Positions 46,395-55,655 of a stretch of DNA of 64,000 bases are shown in pieces. Within the stretch, counting starts at the first letter, position 1; each line of letters begins with the position of its first letter. The DNA comes from Acinetobacter sp. TGL-Y2 (lineage in GTDB: Bacteria; Pseudomonadota; Gammaproteobacteria; Pseudomonadales; Moraxellaceae), in NCBI RefSeq assembly GCF_001612555.1, contig NZ_CP015110.1, positions 930,001 through 994,000 of the forward strand, written 5' to 3'. The position numbers were made by a program, and so were the translations under genes. A model generated the notes under the pieces. The model saw only the letters and a list, made by a program, of their open reading frames with translations, was not told the origin of the DNA and did no database searches.

Positions 46395-47240
46395 ATGAGA
46401 TTATTTAAAAAGAAAAGGACACCAAGTCACAAAGCCTATGCAGTGGTGACGGGGGCTGGAAGTGGTATTGGTCGTAGCTTTTCGCTTGAACTTGCACGTC
46501 GTGGCGGGGAAGTTATATGTGCGGATATTAATTTGGCTGCGGCTGAGGAAACGGTAAAACTCATTCAGGCAGAAACAGGGCAAAAAGCTTATGCGATAGT
46601 CTGTGATGTGGGCGACAAAACTGCTGTTCAAGCACTCTCTGAGCAAGCTGAAAAGGTGCTAAACCATCCGGTCACCTTACTGATTAACAATGCAGGTGTT
46701 GGCTTAGGCGGTAAATTTGATGAAGTCTCTCTCGATGATTGGCAATGGTGTATGCATGTCAATCTATGGGGGGTGATTCACGGGTGTCACTTTTTTGTGC
46801 CTAAATTTAAAAAGCAAGGCTATGGTGCAATCATTAATGTTGCGTCAGCAGCAGGATATACAGCTGCACCTGAAATGACAGCGTATAACGTCACCAAGTC
46901 CAGTGTTTTAGCTCTCTCAGAAACCTTATCGGCAGAGCTGTATCCTGACAATATTCGAGTCAATGTGCTGTGTCCTACACTGGTACCCACCAATATTATG
47001 AAAAATGGACGTTTGCCTAAGCAGTACTCGGGTAAAGCGGATGATTTATTGCAAAACCATGCTTTTGTGACCAGTGATCAAGTGGCGCAGAAAACCTTAA
47101 ATAACTTAGATGCTGGCAAGCTCTATACCATTCCTCAACCTGATGCAAAGCTATTTTGGCTCATGAAGCGCGCTTCACCTGCGCTGTACGCAAAGATGCT
47201 GGGTATGGGCTATCCGCTCTTTAAAAAATTTGTGAAATAA
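46395..47240 (+). CDS. Short-chain dehydrogenase/reductase
   Basis: 281 aa. Classical SDR features: TGAGSGIG (residues 19-26), NNAG at 98-101, Ser at about 151 in NVASAAG, and Tyr164/Lys168 in AYNVTK. NAD(P)-dependent oxidation of an alcohol or reduction of a ketone; substrate unknown. Second gene of the cluster, 74 bp after the hydrolase and 57 bp before the monooxygenase. The same trio (hydrolase, SDR, FAD monooxygenase) recalls the mycobacterial mymA-type operon used on hydrophobic substrates. Confidence 0.9.
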   Translation: MRLFKKKRTPSHKAYAVVTGAGSGIGRSFSLELARRGGEVICADINLAAAEETVKLIQAETGQKAYAIVCDVGDKTAVQALSEQAEKVLNHPVTLLINNAGVGLGGKFDEVSLDDWQWCMHVNLWGVIHGCHFFVPKFKKQGYGAIINVASAAGYTAAPEMTAYNVTKSSVLALSETLSAELYPDNIRVNVLCPTLVPTNIMKNGRLPKQYSGKADDLLQNHAFVTSDQVAQKTLNNLDAGKLYTIPQPDAKLFWLMKRASPALYAKMLGMGYPLFKKFVK

Positions 47241-47297
47241 AAGATCAGAATGAAGTGTTTGAAATAATGATTCAGATTCAGTGAGTGAGACATAAAA

Positions 47298-48938
47298 ATG
47301 ACCAATCAAAATCAAGCAAAACAAAAATCAAAAGCTACAGTGAAAGAAAGTACCACTCAGAATGTTGTTGATAATAAGTTAAAAGTAGCGCCAGTTCATC
47401 TTATTGCAAACTCATTAACAGAGAGTAGTTCAACCCAAGATGCAGAGCAAAAACAACAATCAAATTCAGATGCTAAAGTGAATATGAACATACATATTTA
47501 TGACACGATTGTGGTGGGTGCAGGCATCTCTGGTATTGCTGCGGCATATAAGATGAATCAAGCAGGCTATCATGATTACGTGGTACTAGAGAAAGCGGAT
47601 CGAGTAGGTGGAACATGGCGTGACAACGACTATCCCGGTTGTGGTTGTGATGTTCCTTCTGCGCTTTATTCTTTCTCTTTTGCGCCAAGCCATAAGTGGA
47701 GTCATTTATTTGCCAAACAGCCTGAAATTCTAAGTTATTTAGAGAATGTAACGCGTAAATTCGATTTAAATAAAAAGATTGAATTAAACAATGAACTTAA
47801 AACTGCAAAATGGGATCAAGCCAAAGCAATTTGGAGCTTAGAAACATCAAAAGGCATGTATCAAGCGAAGACCGTTATATTCACCACGGGTCCGATCACG
47901 GAACCCTCTTTGCCAAAACTAAAAGGGATTGAGACCTTTAAAGGAGAAATGTTTCATTCGGCACGTTGGAATCATGATTATGATTTGACAGGTAAGCGTG
48001 TCGCCGTGATTGGAACAGGGGCATCCGCGATTCAATTTATTCCACAAGTGCAACCACTGGCAAAAGAGTTATTCGTCTTTCAAAGAACTGCACCGTGGGT
48101 GCTGCCAAAAGCAGACATGGATTTAAGTGATGCCGCCAAAGGTGTGATTAAGCGCTTTCCAATGATCCAAAAGACATGGCGGGGCAGTATTGCGCAAATT
48201 TTAAATGGGATTAATTTTGGTTTACGCAATCCAAAAGTATTAAAACCAATCAATCTATTGAGTCGTCAGTTGCTTAAACTTCAAATTGAAGATGAGCAAT
48301 TACGTAAAGACGTGACGCCTAATTTCGATATTGGCTGTAAGCGTTTACTGTTTGCCAATAATTATTATCCAGCTTTGCAACAAGACAATGTCAGTTTGAT
48401 TCCGCATGGTTTGGTTGAAATTGATGGGAATACAGTCGTTTCTGCCAATGGTGAGCGCCATGAAGTCGATGTGATTATCTGGGGCACTGGGTTTGAAGTG
48501 TCACATCCGCCCATTGGTAAGCGCGTCTATGATATTGAAGGTAAATTGCTCGCAGATCGATGGAAAGGTTCATCGCCAGAAGCGTACTTGGGCACCAGTA
48601 TTGAAGGCTTGCCGAATGCCTTTTTGGTTCTGGGACCAAATATTTTGGTCTATGATTCATTTATTGGCATTGCTGAAGCACAAATTCAATATATTATCGA
48701 TGGCTTGGTAAAAATGAAGTCTAAAAATATTAAGCAAATTCAAATTAAGAAAGATGTGCTAGATAAGCATAATTATCTGCTGCAAAAACATCTGAAAACC
48801 ACAGTATTTAATGCTGGTGGTTGTAAGAGTTATTATTTAGATGTCAATGGTCGAAACTTTGCTGCATGGCCATGGTCGCTGAAGAAACTCAAACAACAGC
48901 TTAAAACATTGGAATTGAATCACTATGATGCCGCTTAA
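47298..48938 (+). CDS. Flavin-dependent monooxygenase, Baeyer-Villiger type
   Basis: 546 aa. FAD motif VVGAGISG (G74, G76, G79), NADPH motif IGTGASA (G239, G241, A244), and the fingerprint FKGEMFHSARWNHD (Phe214, Gly216, His220, Trp224, Asp227), which matches FxGxxxHxxxW(P/D). It should insert oxygen into ketones or oxidise amines or sulfides. An unusual 65-residue Gln/Ser/Lys-rich N-terminal extension precedes the FAD domain; an alternative start at the internal ATG 47484 would remove it, but the frame is open from 47298. Last gene of the cluster; a strong terminator follows. Confidence 0.9.
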   Translation: MTNQNQAKQKSKATVKESTTQNVVDNKLKVAPVHLIANSLTESSSTQDAEQKQQSNSDAKVNMNIHIYDTIVVGAGISGIAAAYKMNQAGYHDYVVLEKADRVGGTWRDNDYPGCGCDVPSALYSFSFAPSHKWSHLFAKQPEILSYLENVTRKFDLNKKIELNNELKTAKWDQAKAIWSLETSKGMYQAKTVIFTTGPITEPSLPKLKGIETFKGEMFHSARWNHDYDLTGKRVAVIGTGASAIQFIPQVQPLAKELFVFQRTAPWVLPKADMDLSDAAKGVIKRFPMIQKTWRGSIAQILNGINFGLRNPKVLKPINLLSRQLLKLQIEDEQLRKDVTPNFDIGCKRLLFANNYYPALQQDNVSLIPHGLVEIDGNTVVSANGERHEVDVIIWGTGFEVSHPPIGKRVYDIEGKLLADRWKGSSPEAYLGTSIEGLPNAFLVLGPNILVYDSFIGIAEAQIQYIIDGLVKMKSKNIKQIQIKKDVLDKHNYLLQKHLKTTVFNAGGCKSYYLDVNGRNFAAWPWSLKKLKQQLKTLELNHYDAA

Positions 48939-48964
48939 TTTAAGATTTTGAACGAGTAAATGAT

Positions 48965-48996
48965 AAAAAAGCCTGAATGTTGATTCAGGCTTTTTT
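48965..48996. terminator. Terminator after the monooxygenase
   Basis: AAAAAAGCCTGAAT, loop GTTG, ATTCAGGCTTTTTT. Symmetric, so it also serves the minus-strand aminopeptidase. Confidence 0.92.
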
Positions 48997-49024
48997 ATAT
49001 ACAAGGAGTGGGTTTAGCGTGCAG

Positions 49025-50827
49025 TTAAATTGCACGTGTATGATGTGTTAACCAAGCCAAGACATCACCCTTTAATAAGGGAGACAATTTTTCAAAAACC
49101 ATTTGATGGTATTCATTTAACCATTTTTTTTCACTGTCATCTAAAAGCGCCAGATCAATGGGGTCCAGATGAATCGGACATACAGTCAGTGTTTCAAATT
49201 CAAGGAATTCGCCGTAGCTATCATCATCTAATGGTTTGAGCTGATTAACGACTAGGTTTTCAATCCGAATACCGTATTGTCCTGCATGATATAAACCAGG
49301 TTCATTGGAGATAATCATGCCTTCACGTAAGCGCGTATGTTCAGTCACAGGGGCGTAATAAGACAACACTTGAGGGCCTTCGTGTACATTCAAAGCAAAA
49401 CCAACGCCGTGACCTGTTCCGTGGCGATAATCTAAACCATATTTCCATAAGGATTGTCTAGAGATTGCATCGAGCAGTGGTGATTGTAGACCTTCAGGGT
49501 AAGTGGTTTGTGCCAAAGCGATATGACATTTTAGAACAAGGGTGTAGTCACGCCGTTGTTGCGCTGTAAGCTGACCTACAGGAACCACACGCGTAATGTC
49601 GGTCGTGCCATCCACATATTGACCGCCAGAATCGATTAGCAGGAAGCCATTGCCTGAAATTTGACTGTAGTGCTCTTCGGTTGCTCGGTAGTGTGGCAAG
49701 GCACCATTTTCATTAAAGCCTGCAATGGTTGAAAAACTTAGCCCAATAAAACCTGGTTGTTCCGCACGAAAAGCCGTGATTTTTTCATCGATGGTGAGTT
49801 CAGAAATATTTTGCTTTGATGCTAAAGCATTTTCTAACCAGTGGAAAAAATGACACAGTGCAACACCATCCTTTTGCATGGCATTGCGAATATGTGCAAT
49901 TTCAGAAGGATGCTTTCGTGATTTGAATAAAGTGGATGGATTTATTTGCTCAATCAAACGGTTATTTTTAGCTATTTGTTGTACATGTAGAATCGAAACT
50001 TTAGCAGGGTCAATCAGCACGGTTTGATTTTGCTGTGCGCTGAGAAAAGCATGACTTTCTATATAAGGTAGTATTTGAACACCATCTGCAATGAGGTTGT
50101 CTTTGAGTTGTTCCGAAACTTTAGTCGTATCAATAAATAAAAAAACGTGCTCAGCCTCAATCCAAAGGTGTGCCAAGAATACAGGATTGTACTCAACGTC
50201 TTTTCCACGACAGTTCAAAAGCCATGCAATATCATCTAAAGCTGAAATGAAATGCGCTGAAGCATTTGACTCAGTTATTTTTAAACGAATCGCTTGGATC
50301 TTTTCAGCACGTGTTAAGGCATTTAGACCCTCTGGCATTTGCCAAATCATTTGATTCGGTAGTGCAGGTCGGTCTGCCCAAATTTCGGATATTAAGTCAA
50401 TTTGAGTAGAAATGTTAAAATTACCGAGTTGAGCTATTTTTTCTAAATCTGCAAATTGTTGTGCGGAAATGGTTTGACCATTTACAGAAATGAATGCATT
50501 TGCTTTAAGATTTTTAGTTAACCAAGCAAGATGTGTAGAGTCAGGATTCGTTGTTTGTTTCTGTAGTTCAAAGCCTGTATTCACCAATTGTTGCTCTGCT
50601 TGAACCCAGTAACGACCATCGACCCATAATCCAGCAAAATCTGCCGTAACCAAGATGGTACCCACAGAGCCGGTAAAACCTGTCAGCCACAATCGAACTT
50701 TCCAAAACTCAGCTAAGTATTCCGACATGTGCGGATCTGCACTCATGGCAATAAACACATCTACATTTTCAGAGCGCATTTTTTGACGGAGTAGCACTAA
50801 TTTTTCGGGAATGCTATTTAGACTCAT
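49025..50827 (-). CDS. Aminopeptidase P family (M24) Xaa-Pro peptidase
   Basis: 600 aa cytosolic dimetal peptidase, long eukaryote-like form with two creatinase-type N-terminal domains and a C-terminal pita-bread domain. Ligands visible: Asp residues in LLIDSGGQYVDGTTDITRV, His in GTGHGVGFALNVHEGP, Glu in IISNEPGLY and Glu in IRIENLVV. It cleaves peptides with proline in second position. It begins 3 bp after the peptide transporter on the minus strand, so import and cleavage of peptides are coupled. Confidence 0.93.
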   Translation of the reverse strand: MSLNSIPEKLVLLRQKMRSENVDVFIAMSADPHMSEYLAEFWKVRLWLTGFTGSVGTILVTADFAGLWVDGRYWVQAEQQLVNTGFELQKQTTNPDSTHLAWLTKNLKANAFISVNGQTISAQQFADLEKIAQLGNFNISTQIDLISEIWADRPALPNQMIWQMPEGLNALTRAEKIQAIRLKITESNASAHFISALDDIAWLLNCRGKDVEYNPVFLAHLWIEAEHVFLFIDTTKVSEQLKDNLIADGVQILPYIESHAFLSAQQNQTVLIDPAKVSILHVQQIAKNNRLIEQINPSTLFKSRKHPSEIAHIRNAMQKDGVALCHFFHWLENALASKQNISELTIDEKITAFRAEQPGFIGLSFSTIAGFNENGALPHYRATEEHYSQISGNGFLLIDSGGQYVDGTTDITRVVPVGQLTAQQRRDYTLVLKCHIALAQTTYPEGLQSPLLDAISRQSLWKYGLDYRHGTGHGVGFALNVHEGPQVLSYYAPVTEHTRLREGMIISNEPGLYHAGQYGIRIENLVVNQLKPLDDDSYGEFLEFETLTVCPIHLDPIDLALLDDSEKKWLNEYHQMVFEKLSPLLKGDVLAWLTHHTRAI

Positions 50828-50830
50828 GCT

Positions 50831-52369
50831 TTAACCTGCTTTTTGTTCATGGCAATCGTTGACTAATTTTAAAATGGGTTTTCTAAGAAGAAATAGCACA
50901 ATAGCACCAATGAGCAGTGCGATTACACAGCGTAGGAATAAAGTAGGTAAATTTGCAATTTCACTGGCTGAAACATGACCGCCAATTAAACCTGCCATTA
51001 AATTGCCAAGTGCTGAAGCTGTGAACCAAAGTCCCATGATTTGACCACGCATTATGGTGGGAGCAAGTTTGGTCATGGTAGAAAGACCTACAGGGCTTAA
51101 GCAAATTTCACCTAAAGTCATGAGCAGGAGCGTGCTGATCAGCCACATCGGTGAAACCAAACTATTTGGATGATTAAGTACCGAATAACTTGCAAATGTC
51201 ATCACTAAAAAGCCAGCAGCAGCCAACAACAAGGCAATAATAAATTTGCTGATATAGCTTGGGTCTTTATTACGTTTGCCCAGTTTCACCCATAACCATG
51301 CTGCGACTGGTGCAAAGATAATGATGAATAAAGGATTGGCAGATTGAAACCAAACAGCAGGTACTTCAAAACCTAAAACATGACGATCTGTAAAATCTTG
51401 TGCAAATAGATTAAATGATGTTGGTTTTTGCTCAAATGCTGCCCAAAACAATGCAGCTGCTACAAAAAGTACCAAACAAATCAAAATCTTTTTCTTATCT
51501 ATACTTTCTAAATGCGTAAAAAAATATAAATAACTAAAATAACTCGCCACAATGATACAAATGCTGATGGTGAGGTAAGTCACCACAGCGATTGGGTTGA
51601 CTTGAATGACGCCCGTCGCAGTGAGACCAACGATGACGGCAACGATACTTAAAAAGAGCATGACCCACTTGGGTGCGTTGGGATTATCGTTGACAGCGGA
51701 ATTCCAAGTATTGGCTTGACCATTGAGTGTATTTGTATGTTCAAGTTGTGGAACAGCAATCCATCTGAAAATGACCAAAGCAATTAACATTCCGATGCCA
51801 CCGATCCCAAAGCCAATGTGCCATCCATAATCTTTGATCAAGAAACCCGTGAGTAGGGGTGCGATGAATGATCCGAGGTTAATGCCCATATAAAAAATGG
51901 AAAATCCTGCATCACGTCTAGAATCTTGGGCCGAATAAAGTGTACCGACAATTACAGAAATACAGGTTTTAAACAGTCCTGAACCAATGACAATTAAGAC
52001 CAACCCAAAATAGAAAAAGAAGGGTGAAAATAGTGCGGTTAACGCAATAGAAAGATGTCCTAAAGCAATAATGATTGAGCCATACCAAACTGATTTTGCT
52101 TGCCCGAGCCAATTATCTGCGACCCAACCTCCTAAAATGGTCATTAAATACATAGAGCCAGCAAACAGTCCAACTGTTGCGGAGGCGCTAGGACGGTCTA
52201 AGCCTAACCCTCCTTCAGATACCAAGGCTGCCATATAAAGAATGAGTAAAGGGCGGATGCCATAGTATGAAAAGCGTTCCCAGAGTTCTGTAAAAAATAA
52301 ACTTTTTAGCGGTTTAGGGTGTCCGAAAAATGCTTGATCGTTTTGTTGTAAATTATTTGGCACCTTCAA
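50831..52369 (-). CDS. POT/PTR2-family di- and tripeptide transporter
   Basis: 512 aa, 12-14 hydrophobic segments. The family signature is near the N-terminus: FFTELWERFSYYGIRPLLILYM (about residues 25-46), followed by GGWVADNWLGQAKSVWYGS and YMGINLGSFIAPLLTGFL. These transporters take up short peptides with protons. It is first of a two-gene operon with the Xaa-Pro aminopeptidase. About 200 bp upstream separate it from the gltA terminator. Confidence 0.93.
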   Translation of the reverse strand: MKVPNNLQQNDQAFFGHPKPLKSLFFTELWERFSYYGIRPLLILYMAALVSEGGLGLDRPSASATVGLFAGSMYLMTILGGWVADNWLGQAKSVWYGSIIIALGHLSIALTALFSPFFFYFGLVLIVIGSGLFKTCISVIVGTLYSAQDSRRDAGFSIFYMGINLGSFIAPLLTGFLIKDYGWHIGFGIGGIGMLIALVIFRWIAVPQLEHTNTLNGQANTWNSAVNDNPNAPKWVMLFLSIVAVIVGLTATGVIQVNPIAVVTYLTISICIIVASYFSYLYFFTHLESIDKKKILICLVLFVAAALFWAAFEQKPTSFNLFAQDFTDRHVLGFEVPAVWFQSANPLFIIIFAPVAAWLWVKLGKRNKDPSYISKFIIALLLAAAGFLVMTFASYSVLNHPNSLVSPMWLISTLLLMTLGEICLSPVGLSTMTKLAPTIMRGQIMGLWFTASALGNLMAGLIGGHVSASEIANLPTLFLRCVIALLIGAIVLFLLRKPILKLVNDCHEQKAG

Positions 52370-52526
52370 ATCCTTTGAAAATGAGTAATAAGAATAAGTT
52401 TTGTAATATATAAAAAAAAGTTTTGTTTGTGCTGTTTGTTATTGCTATAGATTTGTAATATTCACATTAAAGCGGCATTAAAAATAATGGAACTTAATGT
52501 TGAATCATTTGAAGCGAGCATAAAAA

Positions 52527-52550
52527 AAACCACCCTAAAGGGTGGTTTTT
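52527..52550 (-). terminator. Terminator after gltA
   Basis: AAAACCACCC, loop TAAA, GGGTGGTTTT with further T on the plus side and A on the left; both directions possible. Confidence 0.88.
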
Positions 52551-52572
52551 AATTTATTCAATGCTTAATGAA

Positions 52573-53850
52573 TTAACGATCTGCCATATCACGTTGAACT
52601 TCACCTGTGTAAAGTTGACGTGGACGACCGATTTTGTACGGGCCGCTGTGCATTTCTAACCAGTGGCTGATCCAGCCCACAGTACGCGCAAGTGCAAAGA
52701 TGACCGTGAACATCGTCGTTGGAATACCAATCGCTTTAAGGATGATACCTGAGTAGAAGTCTACGTTAGGGTATAAGTTACGCTTGATGAAGTATTCGTC
52801 AGACAACGCAATACGTTCAAGTTCCATCGCTAAAGCAAGTTGTGGATCATTGATGCCTAGAGCAGCAAGGACTTCATCACAGGTCTCTTTCATTACTTTC
52901 GCACGTGGATCGAAGTTTTTGTAAACTCGGTGACCAAAGCCCATCAGTTTAACTTCTTTGGTTTTTACTTTTTCCATGAAGCCAGCAACGTTTTCTACCG
53001 AGCCGATTTCATCAAGCATAGTCAAAACAGCTTCGTTCGCGCCGCCGTGAGCAGGTCCCCAAAGTGCAGAGATACCCGCAGCAATACATGCATACGGATT
53101 TGCACCCGTAGAACCTGCCAAACGTACAGTTGACGTTGACGCATTTTGTTCGTGATCTGCATGAAGTGTGAAGATACGATCCATTGCTTTAGCAAGAATC
53201 GGATCAACTTTGTAATCACGATCAGCAGGTGTTGCGAACATCATGTGAAGGAAGTTTTCAGCGTAGTTCAAGTCATTACGTGGGTAAACAAACGGTTGAC
53301 CGATAGTGTACTTGTAGCTCCAAGCTGCCAAAGTTGGAATCTTAGCAATCAAACGGATCGCAGTGATTTCACGGTGATCAACATTTTCGATATCTAAGCT
53401 GTTGTGGTAGAACGCAGATAACGCACCAACAACACCCACCATGATCGCCATAGGATGCGCATCACGACGGAAACCGTTGTAGAAACGACTAACTTGATCG
53501 TGAACCATGGTGTGGTTACGTACTTTAGCGTCAAATTCTGTTTTTTGTTCCGCTGTTGGAAGCTCGCCGTTTAAAAGTAAGTAGCAAGTTTCTAAGTAAT
53601 CAGCTTTAGTCGCCAATTGGTCGATTGGATAGCCGCGATGTAAAAGAACACCTTTACCACCGTCGATGAATGTGATTTTAGATTCACATGCAGCTGTTGC
53701 CATAAAACCAGGATCAAAAGTAAAGTGACCTGAGGCCAATACATCTTTAACGTCGATTACATCTGGGCCCAATGTGCCGCTGTAAATTGGTAATTCAATT
53801 TCTTTGCCATCAAGCTGTAATACGGCTTTTTTGCCAGTTGCTTCAGACAT
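52573..53850 (-). CDS. gltA: Type II citrate synthase
   Basis: Condenses oxaloacetate and acetyl-CoA; entry step of the TCA cycle. 425 aa, the hexameric NADH-regulated type of Gram-negatives. Conserved blocks: [51 protein letters not shown] with active His, [19 protein letters not shown] with the second His, and [14 protein letters not shown] with the active Asp. ATG 53850 follows GGACAGGAGATCTATTGA, a good ribosome site. Divergent from sdhCDAB. Confidence 0.98.
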   Translation of the reverse strand: MSEATGKKAVLQLDGKEIELPIYSGTLGPDVIDVKDVLASGHFTFDPGFMATAACESKITFIDGGKGVLLHRGYPIDQLATKADYLETCYLLLNGELPTAEQKTEFDAKVRNHTMVHDQVSRFYNGFRRDAHPMAIMVGVVGALSAFYHNSLDIENVDHREITAIRLIAKIPTLAAWSYKYTIGQPFVYPRNDLNYAENFLHMMFATPADRDYKVDPILAKAMDRIFTLHADHEQNASTSTVRLAGSTGANPYACIAAGISALWGPAHGGANEAVLTMLDEIGSVENVAGFMEKVKTKEVKLMGFGHRVYKNFDPRAKVMKETCDEVLAALGINDPQLALAMELERIALSDEYFIKRNLYPNVDFYSGIILKAIGIPTTMFTVIFALARTVGWISHWLEMHSGPYKIGRPRQLYTGEVQRDMADR

Positions 53851-54888
53851 TCAATAGATCTCCTGTCCTGGTGAATGTTTTATCTCGCCCGAAATAATCT
53901 GTTTTAGGAATCGGGCTTGACGGGTCTAAATTTGCTATAAGCTTAGTGAGTAGGCCAGAATTGTCAATTATACTTATGGATAAAAGTGACCACCTACAGT
54001 GACTGATTTTTTTACAGTTATGCTGCAGGCTAGCTCATTTCACTAGCGCCGCAGTATCATAAGTCAAATTCAACCAGAGGTGCAGAAAAAATCGGGAAGA
54101 ACGTGTATATTTTAATGGTTTAAGCCGTTTTAAATGCACATATTAATACTTTTTATCAATAGTTTGGATTCGTTGAAAAGACTGAATTCGTAGAATTTAC
54201 ACAAGCTCTCGTCATAAAATATTCTCTTCATCTATTCAGAAACATCCTGAAATATTTTTTTTCATTTTAATAAAGGGTTGGTTAAAAAATAACAAAATAC
54301 AAAGCCTCTCAAATGAGATTTTAACCTGCTTAAGTCTTTGTTGCCTAAAATCTAGAGTGTCCAGTTTGATATTTAGGGGTGAATAATTGACTAAAAAATT
54401 GATTGAAATTTAGCTAAAGAGCTAAAGTATCTGCTAAACAAGCAGAATTTATTCTTTTTTCTAATAATGCTTAATGTATTTGCTTATAATTGCTCTATTG
54501 CGTTCTATATGGCTGATATTAAAATAAATTTTATTATTTTTTTTGAATGAAATGTGGTGTTATTGTGCTTTAGTCTATATGAAACCCAGAAAATTAAACA
54601 GTAAACTTATATCATTAAAATGCCGAAATAATTATTCAAAAACAGTAATTTAACTTAAAATTAAACTGTAGATTTATTCGTATACAGTTAAATATATATG
54701 TAAATGATTCTTATTTAATTGTTTTTTGTTCTTTTTGGGCTTTTAGCGTGTTTGTATTTTGATAGGGGAAGTTTTATAATTCCGTGTCGTATAAATGTTT
54801 AGGCATTTACATGCCTGACAATGCCAGCTTTCCTTCGAATTAATTCCAACAAACTCCGGATGGAGTTTTTACTTACAGGATGCCCGCT
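53851..54888. promoter_or_regulatory. Divergent gltA / sdh control region, 1 kb
   Basis: No gene is visible in about 1 kb. It holds a GCCCGA/TCGGGC inverted repeat (53887-53916) close to gltA, a TATAAT at 54485-54490 without a convincing -35, a tight hairpin AGGCAT-TTAC-ATGCCT (54801-54816), and AACTCC-GGAT-GGAGTT followed by T5 (54852-54870) directly ahead of sdhC's ribosome site. The last looks like a small terminator or attenuator. Which of these are functional is unknown. Confidence 0.5.
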
Positions 54889-55278
54889 GTGAAAAGCAAC
54901 AGACCTGTCAATTTGTCCATGGGTCAAGTTTTAGAAGTAAACTTAAAATCCCCTGTGGCTATTGCATCAATTCTACACCGTCTTTCTGGTGTCATCGTAT
55001 TTTTACTCGTACCGGTACTATTGTGGCTTCTTGACAAGTCTTTGTCATCGCCAGAAGGTTTTGCACAGGTTCAAGAAATCTTGAACGGTTTTGTTGTGCG
55101 CTTTATCGTATGGGTATTTGTAGCTGGCTTGATTTTCCACTTTATCGCTGGTGTTAAGCATTTACTTGCTGACGTTGGCGTAGCTGAAGAGCTTGAAAGT
55201 GGTCGCATGGCATCTACAATCGCATTAATCTTGTCTGCAATCGGTATCGTTGCGTCATTTGTATGGATCGTACTCTAA
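54889..55278 (+). CDS. sdhC: Succinate dehydrogenase cytochrome b556 subunit
   Basis: Membrane anchor and heme ligand of complex II. 129 aa from GTG 54889; AGGA lies eight bases ahead of it and directly abuts the ATG at 54880, which would add MPA. Three transmembrane segments; SIAILHRLSGV-like ASILHRLSGVIVF near the first and the heme ligand His in FHFIAGVKHLLAD. Its stop overlaps sdhD's start (TAATG). First gene of sdhCDAB. Confidence 0.94.
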   Translation: MKSNRPVNLSMGQVLEVNLKSPVAIASILHRLSGVIVFLLVPVLLWLLDKSLSSPEGFAQVQEILNGFVVRFIVWVFVAGLIFHFIAGVKHLLADVGVAEELESGRMASTIALILSAIGIVASFVWIVL

Positions 55279-55643
55279 TGAAAAGTGCTACAGGCTTTAC
55301 AGGTTCGGGTTCGCGCGATTGGTTCATTCAACGTGTTAGTGCTGTTATTTTGGCTGTTTATACTGTTGTTGTTTTGGGTTGGATCTTGTGTAACAGCGGA
55401 TTCAGCTATGAACAGTGGTATGGCTTCATGATGACAACGCCAATGAAGATTATGTCTTTATTGTCAGTCTTATCTCTTGTTGCACACGCTTGGATTGGTA
55501 TGTGGCAAGTATTCACAGACTATGTGACGACTCGTCAAATGGGTCCTTCGGCGAATGGTTTGCGTATTGTGCTGACTTCAGCAGTGATTATTGCTGTGTT
55601 GGTATATGCAATCTGGGCGATCCAGATTTTTTGGGCGAATTGA
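55278..55643 (+). CDS. sdhD: Succinate dehydrogenase hydrophobic membrane anchor subunit
   Basis: 121 aa, three transmembrane segments. Start is the ATG at 55278, overlapping sdhC's TAA by one base; a frame beginning at 55263 is not needed. SGSRDWFIQRVSAVILAVYTVV at the N-terminus and HAWIGMWQVFTDYV with the heme-side His are typical. Followed by sdhA after 12 bp. Confidence 0.94.
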   Translation: MKSATGFTGSGSRDWFIQRVSAVILAVYTVVVLGWILCNSGFSYEQWYGFMMTTPMKIMSLLSVLSLVAHAWIGMWQVFTDYVTTRQMGPSANGLRIVLTSAVIIAVLVYAIWAIQIFWAN

Positions 55644-55655
55644 TAGGAAACAATC

